Shown here: in pieces, positions 43,955 to 50,765 of the stretch | How the letters are laid out: each line of letters begins with the position of its first letter | Numbering within the stretch: position 1 is the stretch's first letter | Source: an uncultured Muribaculum sp. | GTDB lineage: Bacteria > Bacteroidota > Bacteroidia > Bacteroidales > Muribaculaceae | Direction: 5' to 3' | Assembly: GCA_910578785.1 (NCBI GenBank) | Contig: CAJTSJ010000013.1 | Location: forward strand, 5,991 to 69,990 | Length of the DNA stretch: 64,000 bases | The notes under the pieces: generated by a model | What the model was told of the DNA's origin: nothing | Database searches by the model: none | Seen by the model: the letters and a program-made list of their open reading frames with translations, nothing else | Position numbers and translations under genes: made by a program

Positions 43955-44757
43955 TGTCGGGATATTATCATGTTGAACAGATACGAAAAGTCGGTAAGCC
44001 GCGTGGCTGTGAAAAGGGCGGTGCTTATAATCAGAAACAGGGTGTCGGTCATGGTCCAGTGAAGGCGTGTGCGTAATGCCACAGTGCCGTCAAAGCCTCT
44101 TGACAGCATGGCCCGGTGGATGCGTTCGGCGCGTGCGACGGTGCGTATGAGCAACTGGCCTATGAAGATGCCCCAAAGACGAGGACTGTATGAGCGCTTG
44201 CCGTAGCCGCGCGAACGGCGGGCGTTGTCCATGCTCGCAGCCTCCTGCAGAAGTACGGACAGATATCGGTAGACCATCAGGAGCTGGGTCGTGAATATTG
44301 CGGGCATGCCAATGCGTTCGAGCCCGTAGCAGATTTTCTGAAATCCGGTGGTCATCACAAGTATGAGAGAGGCCTGGACTGCAAGCAGGCCGCGCAAAAC
44401 TATCGAGATGAATTCAACCCAGCCCCGGCTGACCGTAATGGAGCCGGCCTGAAGCATGGGTTCGCGGTTCATGACGGGGTTGAACATGCCGATGAACAGT
44501 ATGAGGGGCAACACGTATAATGACTTAAGGAACACGCGGTTGTAGCTTATGCCCCCCAATGCGCTGAACAGGATTGGAAATATCCACATGAACAGTATGC
44601 CCGACAGCGAGTCGAGCCGAAATGACAGCACTGCGATTATATACAGGGTCGTAACCAAAGCCTTTGACCGTGGGTCAAGGCTGTGCATGAAGCTTTGGCC
44701 GGCGGCATATCCGTCGATTTCATTAAGTTCATACAGAGCGCGTTCGATTGCTGTCAT
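43951..44757 (-). CDS. cbiQ: Cobalt ECF transporter T component CbiQ
   Basis: 268 residues, about five to six membrane helices, with the coupling-helix motifs of the EcfT/CbiQ family: ARRSRGYGKRSYSPRLWG and ERIHRAMLSRGFDG. It connects the ATPase to the substrate-binding CbiM. Starts 13 bp after cbiM. Confidence 0.92.
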   Translation of the reverse strand: MTAIERALYELNEIDGYAAGQSFMHSLDPRSKALVTTLYIIAVLSFRLDSLSGILFMWIFPILFSALGGISYNRVFLKSLYVLPLILFIGMFNPVMNREPMLQAGSITVSRGWVEFISIVLRGLLAVQASLILVMTTGFQKICYGLERIGMPAIFTTQLLMVYRYLSVLLQEAASMDNARRSRGYGKRSYSPRLWGIFIGQLLIRTVARAERIHRAMLSRGFDGTVALRTRLHWTMTDTLFLIISTALFTATRLTDFSYLFNMIISRQ

Positions 44758-44770
44758 AAGTAGAATGCGG

Positions 44771-45748
44771 TCAGAGTTTCTTTACGGCAGTCTTTCTGCG
44801 GACAAGCAATCCGGCCAATATCCATACCATGGTCACGACTATGGCGCATCCTATGACACCTGACCATGTGCTTCCGTAGTCAGGCAACACTGATGTCGAT
44901 GCCTGTACACCGCCGAGAGCATCTTGTACAGCGCCCTTGACGGTCGGAAGATCGGCATCTCCGATGATTGATGCAATCGACCACTCAAGTCCGTCGGGAT
45001 ATGACGATGCTATCCAAGTGAACAGTAAGCCGAGCAACATAGCCGTGCCCATGAATATCCATGCCGCTTTCTTGTAGCTGCTGTTTGCGGAGGCTGTTCC
45101 AGCAGCGCGGTTTGCCGCAAGCAAATCGGGTTTGTATGATTTTACAAAGTATAGTACCGCCGCGGTGGCAAGCCCTTCGCCGAGCCCTATGAACAGATGG
45201 ATGGAACACATCAACGTCAGAAATTCTTTCCAGGGAAGAGCTGTGACACCTGACATTTCGGTCTCTGCCGTGACACACAATGCTCCGAGTTCGAGGCTGA
45301 TGACACTTGCCGTCACAGCTCCGGCAGTTATTCGCCAGGATCTGTCGCCATGTCCGGCGATCGGCTTGTATATTAGCGGATAGGCTACGAGCGTGCTTAA
45401 CGCGGCCATGTTGATGATGTTGCATCCGAGAGCCATCAGCCCGCCGTCGGCGAATATGAGACACTGTACTACAAGCACGGATGTCAGGGTCAGGAACGCC
45501 GCCCATGGTCCGAGCACAGCTCCGAGGAGAATGCCTCCTACTATGTGTCCGCTTGACCCTGTGCCCGGAATCGTGAAATTAATCATTTGTGCGGCGAATA
45601 TGAATGCGCCCATGACTCCCATCAGCGGAACCATGTTGTCGGACATGTCTGATTTCACCTTTTTGGCGGCCACCGCAAGTAATCCTACAGCCACCGCTCC
45701 GGCCACGCCTGCTACCGCAGGGGAGACCAACGCGTCTGCCATGTGCAT
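44771..45748 (-). CDS. cbiM: Cobalt ECF substrate-capture protein CbiM with fused CbiN-like end
   Basis: 325 residues from ATG 45748, giving MHMADALVSPAVAG, the CbiM-type N-terminus whose His2 region binds Co2+ or Ni2+. The open frame to 46048 would run into the leader and rpiB gene and is rejected. Core motifs FTIPGTGSSGHIVGGILLGA and FADGGLMALGCNIINM are typical. The C-terminal third (SSYPDGLEWSI, last helix) looks like CbiN, so this is CbiMN. Confidence 0.92.
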   Translation of the reverse strand: MHMADALVSPAVAGVAGAVAVGLLAVAAKKVKSDMSDNMVPLMGVMGAFIFAAQMINFTIPGTGSSGHIVGGILLGAVLGPWAAFLTLTSVLVVQCLIFADGGLMALGCNIINMAALSTLVAYPLIYKPIAGHGDRSWRITAGAVTASVISLELGALCVTAETEMSGVTALPWKEFLTLMCSIHLFIGLGEGLATAAVLYFVKSYKPDLLAANRAAGTASANSSYKKAAWIFMGTAMLLGLLFTWIASSYPDGLEWSIASIIGDADLPTVKGAVQDALGGVQASTSVLPDYGSTWSGVIGCAIVVTMVWILAGLLVRRKTAVKKL

Positions 45749-45779
45749 ATCGTCTAACTGAATGTCTATTGTTAATATT

Positions 45780-45925
45780 TTAACTAAAACGCTTTGTGCC
45801 GGCGATTGGTTCCCGGCTGTCGGTCGAATGCGGCGGATGGCATAGGCGAAGGCCTGCATGCCAGTCGCCGGACAATGGGAGTATTGCGACTCCATTGCCC
45901 GGCGACTTATACTTATATATGTGTC
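45780..45925 (-). promoter_or_regulatory. Highly structured cbiM leader; possible diverged cobalamin riboswitch
   Basis: Read on the minus strand, an 18-bp near-perfect stem (45864-45906), a GGCAT/ATGCC hairpin, and at 45798-45818 a segment AGCCGGGAACC...CGCCGGC that resembles the B12 box (AGYCAGGAGACCTGCC). TGTCCGGCGACTGG also recalls the cobalamin-core TGT-CCCGC-ACTGT. It lies ~30 bp before cbiM. Similarity is partial, so the identity is open. Confidence 0.35.
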
Positions 45926-45953
45926 CCTTAAATCAGGAATAAATATTGTACGG

Positions 45954-46412
45954 TCAAGATTGCTTTGCGGGAATCTTCTCGATACGGCGCTGATGGCGTC
46001 CGCCTTCGAAGTCGGTGTCAAGGAATGCGTCGACAATCTCAAGCGCAAGTTCCGGGGCTATGAAACGGGCCGGAAGCACGAGTACATTGGCGTTGTTGTG
46101 CTGACGGGCCAGACGTGCCAGCTCCACATTCCAGCAAAGGGCTGAGCGGATGCCCTGGTGCTTGTTGAGGGTCATGTTTATGCCGTTGCCACTGCCGCAG
46201 ATGCCGATTCCGGGAAAGTCGCGGCCTGATTCTATTGCCTCGGCGCAAGGATGGGCATAGTCGGCATAGTCGCAGCTTTCGGGTGAGTCGGTTCCGAAGT
46301 CCTCAAATTCGATTCCTTTGGCGATGAGATAGCCTTCCACGATGTTTTTCAGTTCATAGCCCGCGTGGTCGGAGCAGATGGCGAGTTTTTTGCCGGGTAC
46401 AAGTAATGACAT
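45954..46412 (-). CDS. rpiB: Ribose-5-phosphate isomerase B
   Basis: 152 residues of the RpiB/LacAB family. Motifs CSDHAGYELKN, DYADYAHPCAEAIESG and GIGICGSGNGINMTLNKHQG, with Cys in GICGSG acting as base, and RSALCWNVELARLARQHN. Interconverts ribose 5-phosphate and ribulose 5-phosphate in the cytosol. Follows the MsbA-like gene by 28 bp. Confidence 0.94.
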   Translation of the reverse strand: MSLLVPGKKLAICSDHAGYELKNIVEGYLIAKGIEFEDFGTDSPESCDYADYAHPCAEAIESGRDFPGIGICGSGNGINMTLNKHQGIRSALCWNVELARLARQHNNANVLVLPARFIAPELALEIVDAFLDTDFEGGRHQRRIEKIPAKQS

Positions 46413-46440
46413 AATGTTTTAGGTGATTATAGTTGGTTGA

Positions 46441-48267
46441 TTAAAATTTCTGCATATCGACAAGACGCTTGTAATAGCCGTCTTTCCTGAGCAATTCGTC
46501 GTGGGTGCCTGCCTCTACGATGCGTCCTTCGTGCATGACGCATATCATGTCGGCATTCTTGATGGTAGACAGCCGGTGGGCTATCACGAGTGTGGTTCGG
46601 TCCTTCATCAGACGTTCGAGCGCTTCCTGCACCGACTTTTCGCTTTCGCTGTCGAGTGCCGAAGTGGCTTCGTCAAGAATCAGGATGGGCGGATTCTTCA
46701 GTATGGCGCGGGCTATCGACAGGCGCTGGCGCTGTCCGCCTGACAGACGGCATCCACGGTCGCCGATACAGGTCTGATAGCCTTCTTCCGTGGCCATGAT
46801 GAACTCGTGGGCATTGGCTATCCGGGCGGCCTCCTCTACCTGCTCCTGAGTCGCTGACTTGACACCGAAAGTGATGTTGTTGTATATCGTGTCGTTGAAT
46901 AGGATGGCTTCCTGATTGACGTTGCCCATGAGCGAACGCAGTTCATGTACGCGCAAATTACGGATGTCCACACCGTCAATGGTTATGGCGCCATGCTGTA
47001 CGTCGTAGAAGCGCGGCAGCAGGTCGGCCATGGTCGACTTGCCCGAACCGCTCTGACCGACGATGGCTACTGTGGAGCCGGCAGGGATATGAAGCGAGAC
47101 ATCTTCAAGCACCGGAGCCGTATTGTAGGCGAAAGTGACGTCGTCGTAGTTGATGTCGCCCTTGAAGTTTTTGATGGTAACCGGATTTGCCGGGTCTTTT
47201 ATCGGGTTTACCGCATCAAGAATCTTGTCGACGCGTATCATCGATGCCAGACCTTTCTGAATCGAATACATCGATTTCGACAGGTCCTTGGCCGGATTGA
47301 TGATGCTGTAGAATATGATCATGTAGTAGATGAAACTCGGAGCCTCGATGTTCGACGTGCCGTAGATGATGAGCGTGCCTCCGAACCACAGAACGATGGA
47401 GATGGTCAACGTTCCGAGAAACTCGCTCATGGGGTGTGCTAGCGACTGTCGGCGGGCTATGCTGTTGCTCATTCGGTAGAACATCTGGTTTTCGCGGTGA
47501 AAACGGTCTTCCACCTTGCGTTCGGCGTTGAATGCCTTGATTATTCGCAGTCCTCCCAGAGTCTCTTCGATGTTCGACATCAGGAGTCCCCATTGGTTCT
47601 GCGCGTCGAGCGACTTGCGCTTCAGTCGCTTGCCTACACGACCCATTATAAGGCCGGCAAAAGGCAACAGAATAAGGACAAACACGGTCAGCTGCCACGA
47701 CAGGTAAATCATCATGGCCAGGCAGCCGATTATCATGATAGGATTCTTGAAGAACATGTCGAGCGACGACATGATGGAATTTTCGATTTCGGCCACGTCA
47801 CCCGTCATACGGGCCATGACATCGCCTTTGCGGGCTTCGGTGAAGTATGATATAGGCAACTGCACAATCTTGTCATACAGATAATTGCGGATGTCGCGCA
47901 CAACGCCTGAACGCATCGGAATGATGAAATACGAGGCCATATAGGCCGCCCCGGTCTTCAGTCCGGTCATTACCACAAGCATCGCGGCCAAAGCAGCCAG
48001 TGCCCCCGACTTGCCCCAGTCGCTGATAAGCACCTGAGTGTAGTAGTAGAAGTTGTTGGATACGACCGTTTTGAACGAGTCGCTGCCCCAGTCCATAAAC
48101 ACATAGTTGGTCTCGTTTATGCCGAAAAGCATTTCAAGAATCGGTATGATGAATGCAAACGAGAACAGCGTCAGAAACGTTGTGAGGATATTAAAGAATA
48201 TGTTTAATATCAGGTATTTTTTATATGGCGGGACGAAACGCCTGAGTATATTCATTAAATCTTTCAT
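46441..48267 (-). CDS. MsbA-like ABC exporter (permease-ATPase fusion)
   Basis: 608 residues: six membrane helices then an ATPase. Walker A VGQSGSGKST, Q-loop NQEAIL, signature LSGGQRQRLSIARA, Walker B ILILDEATSALD, H-loop IAHRLST. The organisation matches MsbA, the lipid A-core flippase, and Bacteroidota ABC exporters of this size (about 600). Substrate cannot be read from sequence; lipid A or a drug is plausible. A consensus -7 box precedes it at 48273. Confidence 0.9.
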   Translation of the reverse strand: MKDLMNILRRFVPPYKKYLILNIFFNILTTFLTLFSFAFIIPILEMLFGINETNYVFMDWGSDSFKTVVSNNFYYYTQVLISDWGKSGALAALAAMLVVMTGLKTGAAYMASYFIIPMRSGVVRDIRNYLYDKIVQLPISYFTEARKGDVMARMTGDVAEIENSIMSSLDMFFKNPIMIIGCLAMMIYLSWQLTVFVLILLPFAGLIMGRVGKRLKRKSLDAQNQWGLLMSNIEETLGGLRIIKAFNAERKVEDRFHRENQMFYRMSNSIARRQSLAHPMSEFLGTLTISIVLWFGGTLIIYGTSNIEAPSFIYYMIIFYSIINPAKDLSKSMYSIQKGLASMIRVDKILDAVNPIKDPANPVTIKNFKGDINYDDVTFAYNTAPVLEDVSLHIPAGSTVAIVGQSGSGKSTMADLLPRFYDVQHGAITIDGVDIRNLRVHELRSLMGNVNQEAILFNDTIYNNITFGVKSATQEQVEEAARIANAHEFIMATEEGYQTCIGDRGCRLSGGQRQRLSIARAILKNPPILILDEATSALDSESEKSVQEALERLMKDRTTLVIAHRLSTIKNADMICVMHEGRIVEAGTHDELLRKDGYYKRLVDMQKF

Positions 48268-48272
48268 ACTTG

Positions 48273-48280
48273 CAAAGTTA
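48273..48280 (-). promoter_or_regulatory. -7 box of the MsbA-like gene
   Basis: TAACTTTG on the minus strand, only 5 bp before the ATG, so transcription would start at or within the first codons (nearly leaderless). The plus-strand promoter of the next gene lies at 48325. Confidence 0.55.
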
Positions 48281-48324
48281 GTGATTTTTAGGGCAAAAGT
48301 GACGCTTTTGTCAGTGGGATTTTG

Positions 48325-48332
48325 TAATTTTG
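48325..48332 (+). promoter_or_regulatory. -7 box upstream of the 4Fe-4S membrane protein
   Basis: TAATTTTG, 31 bp before the ATG at 48364; a TTTG at 48307-48310 lies 14 bp upstream. It is divergent from the MsbA-like promoter. Confidence 0.55.
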
Positions 48333-48363
48333 TTGGACAACATAGTCAATCCTGCAAACGGCG

Positions 48364-49386
48364 ATGTCATATTTAAAGCGATATCAAGCACTTAAGATGT
48401 CACGTGTGGCGGTGTCTGTAATAGTCACGGCTATGCTGACGTTGCTATGGATTGAATTCAGCGACTTGTTCCTGTGCACGTTCGGCTGGATAGAGCGATG
48501 GCTCATAGTTCCCGTTGGATTCGGTATCTCATTAATTGTCATTGCATTCTGGATTGCGATGACCACGTTGTTCGGGCGCGTTTATTGTTCAGGCATCTGT
48601 CCTCTCGGAACTCTACAGGATGTATTTGCGCGTGCCGGGCGGTCGTCACGCCGCGGAACGGGCCGGCACTACAGCTACTCTCCGCCCATGAATAAGCTGC
48701 GCTATGCAAGTCTTGCCGTGGTGGTGGCATGCTGGGTCGTGTCGCTGTCGATAGTGCCGGTGATAATCGAGCCGGACCACATGTACAGCGAGTTTATAAT
48801 AAATGTGCTTAAGCCGATATGGGGACATCTCAACAATGTCATAGCACGCATCGGAGTGGCCACCGGATGGTGGAGCGTCACATACGTGGCCGGCATAACG
48901 GTGTCGATATTCGCCGTGTCGCTGTCGATAGTGTCGATATTGACCGTAGGTACATTGGCATGGTTTCACGGCCGCACATTCTGCAATACCGTCTGCCCTG
49001 TAGGAACGGCCCTCGGCGTGGCAAGCAGGCAGTCGCTGTGGCATATCGACATAGATACGGACTTATGTATCAATTGCGGCAAATGCGGGGAGGTGTGCAA
49101 GGCATCGTGCATCGACCTTAAAGATCATGTGGTCGACGGATCGAGATGCGTGAATTGCTTTAACTGCCTTACCGTGTGCCCGAACGATGCAATATTTTAC
49201 CGGCCGGCAAGGAAACAGCTCTCTTTGCCGATGATGCAGCGCATAGACGCCCCGAAAGTGGGGGCTACGTCGGCCTCGGTCGGTGGCGTGGACTGTTGCC
49301 GGTCCGCGACAGTGCCGGCTCCCGCCGCAAATGATTCAATCAATACTGACAATCAAACCAACAAATCGGATGAAACAATATCTTGA
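48364..49386 (+). CDS. NapH-like 4Fe-4S ferredoxin-type membrane protein
   Basis: 340 residues with several membrane helices and two sets of iron-sulfur ligands: CSGICPLGT and CNTVCPVGT in the membrane-side loops, then a soluble ferredoxin domain (CINCGKCGEVCKASC and CVNCFNCLTVCP). Matches the NapH/MauN family (PF12801 type) that passes electrons from quinol. Electron partner unknown. Its 3' end overlaps the thyA start by 17 bp. Confidence 0.88.
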   Translation: MSYLKRYQALKMSRVAVSVIVTAMLTLLWIEFSDLFLCTFGWIERWLIVPVGFGISLIVIAFWIAMTTLFGRVYCSGICPLGTLQDVFARAGRSSRRGTGRHYSYSPPMNKLRYASLAVVVACWVVSLSIVPVIIEPDHMYSEFIINVLKPIWGHLNNVIARIGVATGWWSVTYVAGITVSIFAVSLSIVSILTVGTLAWFHGRTFCNTVCPVGTALGVASRQSLWHIDIDTDLCINCGKCGEVCKASCIDLKDHVVDGSRCVNCFNCLTVCPNDAIFYRPARKQLSLPMMQRIDAPKVGATSASVGGVDCCRSATVPAPAANDSINTDNQTNKSDETIS

Positions 49387-50164
49387 CCTGATTAATAGAG
49401 TGCTGGCCGAAGGCGTCGACAAGGGCGACCGCACCGGCACCGGTACACGAAGCGTATTCGGACATCAGATGCGGTTTAATCTTGAAGAGGGATTCCCGCT
49501 CCTGACCACCAAAAAGCTCCACTTGAAGTCGATAATCTATGAATTGCTGTGGTTTCTGAAAGGCGACACCAACGCCGGATACCTGCAGGAACATGGAGTG
49601 AGAATCTGGAACGAATGGGCGGATGCCAACGGCGACCTTGGCCCGATCTACGGCAAGCAGTGGCGCTCGTGGCCCGACTACAACGGCGGAACCATCGATC
49701 AGATAAGCGAAGTCATCAATACGATAAAGAATAATCCCGATTCGCGCCGAATCATAGTAAATGCATGGAATGTGGCGCAGATTGATGAGATGGCCTTGCC
49801 GCCGTGTCATTGCTTCTTCCAGTTCTACGTGGCCGACGGGCGCCTGAGCCTGCAGCTTTATCAGCGTTCGGCCGACATATTCCTCGGAGTACCGTTCAAC
49901 ATCGCTTCCTACGCGCTACTGTTGATGATGGTGGCTCAGGTCACCGGACTTCGGGCCGGAGACTTCGTGCATACGCTCGGCGACGCGCATATCTACAGCA
50001 ATCACTTCGAGCAGGCGCGCCTTCAGCTAACACGCGAACCGCGACGCCTGCCCCGGATGACAATCAATCCGGAAGTGAAGGATATATTCGACTTCAAGTA
50101 TGAGGATTTCTCGCTTGAAGACTACGATCCGCATCCCCATATTAAAGCTTCCGTGGCCGTATGA
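49370..50164 (+). CDS. thyA: Thymidylate synthase
   Basis: 264 residues from ATG 49370, the same length as E. coli ThyA; a longer frame upstream is the tail of the ferredoxin-type gene. Motifs: DRTGTGTRSVFGHQ, WNEWAD, YGKQWR, LPPCHCFFQFYV with the catalytic Cys, and RSADIFLGVPFNIASYALL. Makes dTMP and leaves dihydrofolate, which the next gene reduces. Confidence 0.97.
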   Translation: MKQYLDLINRVLAEGVDKGDRTGTGTRSVFGHQMRFNLEEGFPLLTTKKLHLKSIIYELLWFLKGDTNAGYLQEHGVRIWNEWADANGDLGPIYGKQWRSWPDYNGGTIDQISEVINTIKNNPDSRRIIVNAWNVAQIDEMALPPCHCFFQFYVADGRLSLQLYQRSADIFLGVPFNIASYALLLMMVAQVTGLRAGDFVHTLGDAHIYSNHFEQARLQLTREPRRLPRMTINPEVKDIFDFKYEDFSLEDYDPHPHIKASVAV

Positions 50165-50658
50165 CACCGAAGATTACAATCGTAGCGGCCATGACCCGCG
50201 ACGGAGGTCTGGGCAGAAAGGGCGAACTGCTGTACCGTATCAGCGCCGATATGAAGCACTTCAAAGCCGTCACAATGGGGAAGCCTATCGTCATGGGGCG
50301 CAAGACGTTTGAGTCGTTCCCTAACGGTGCACTCCCCGGCAGGCAGAATATTGTCATAACCTCCGATTACGGCTATAGCGCGCCGGGCATATCGGTGGCT
50401 CATTCCAGGGAAGAAGCATTGTCGTTGGCCGGCGATGCCGAAGAAGTAATGATTATCGGAGGTGGCGAGGTCTACCGTCAGCTGATGCCTGAGGCATCTG
50501 TGCTTGAACTGACCGTGATAGATGCGGATGCGCCCTCAGATGCCGATACGTTTATGCCTTCAATCGACTTCGACGAATGGACTTGTGTGGATGAGTCGGA
50601 ATCGGCCGTCGACCCGAAGTCGGGCGTCAGCTACCGCTTCGTAAGATATGTCAGATAG
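50161..50658 (+). CDS. folA: Dihydrofolate reductase
   Basis: 165 residues. Sequence starts IVAAMTRDGGLGRKGELLYR with the Met20-loop features, PIVMGRKTFESFPNGALPGR, and EVMIIGGGEVYRQLMPEA. Regenerates tetrahydrofolate after ThyA. Overlaps thyA by ATGA (4 bp), so the pair is translationally coupled. Confidence 0.95.
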   Translation: MTPKITIVAAMTRDGGLGRKGELLYRISADMKHFKAVTMGKPIVMGRKTFESFPNGALPGRQNIVITSDYGYSAPGISVAHSREEALSLAGDAEEVMIIGGGEVYRQLMPEASVLELTVIDADAPSDADTFMPSIDFDEWTCVDESESAVDPKSGVSYRFVRYVR

Positions 50659-50695
50659 ACGATGCTCCTTATTTGAACACTGATTCAAAGTAGTA

Positions 50696-50745
50696 TATAA
50701 GTAAAGAAGGTCCCGGGCAAATGCCCGGGACCTTCTTTACTTATA
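50696..50745. terminator. Bidirectional terminator between folA and secDF
   Basis: A perfect 24-bp inverted repeat (50696-50719 and 50722-50745) with a 2-nt loop; it contains AAGAAGGTCCCGGGCA and its complement. It lies 38 bp past folA and 20 bp before the secDF stop, with AT-rich runs on both sides, so it can end both converging transcripts. Confidence 0.85.
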
Positions 50746-50765
50746 AGTATCGCTTATTCTAACAA

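Noticed and set aside
45749..46048. 100-residue N-terminal extension of CbiM
   Set aside because: Runs through a structured leader and into rpiB; the CbiM family starts at MHMADA.
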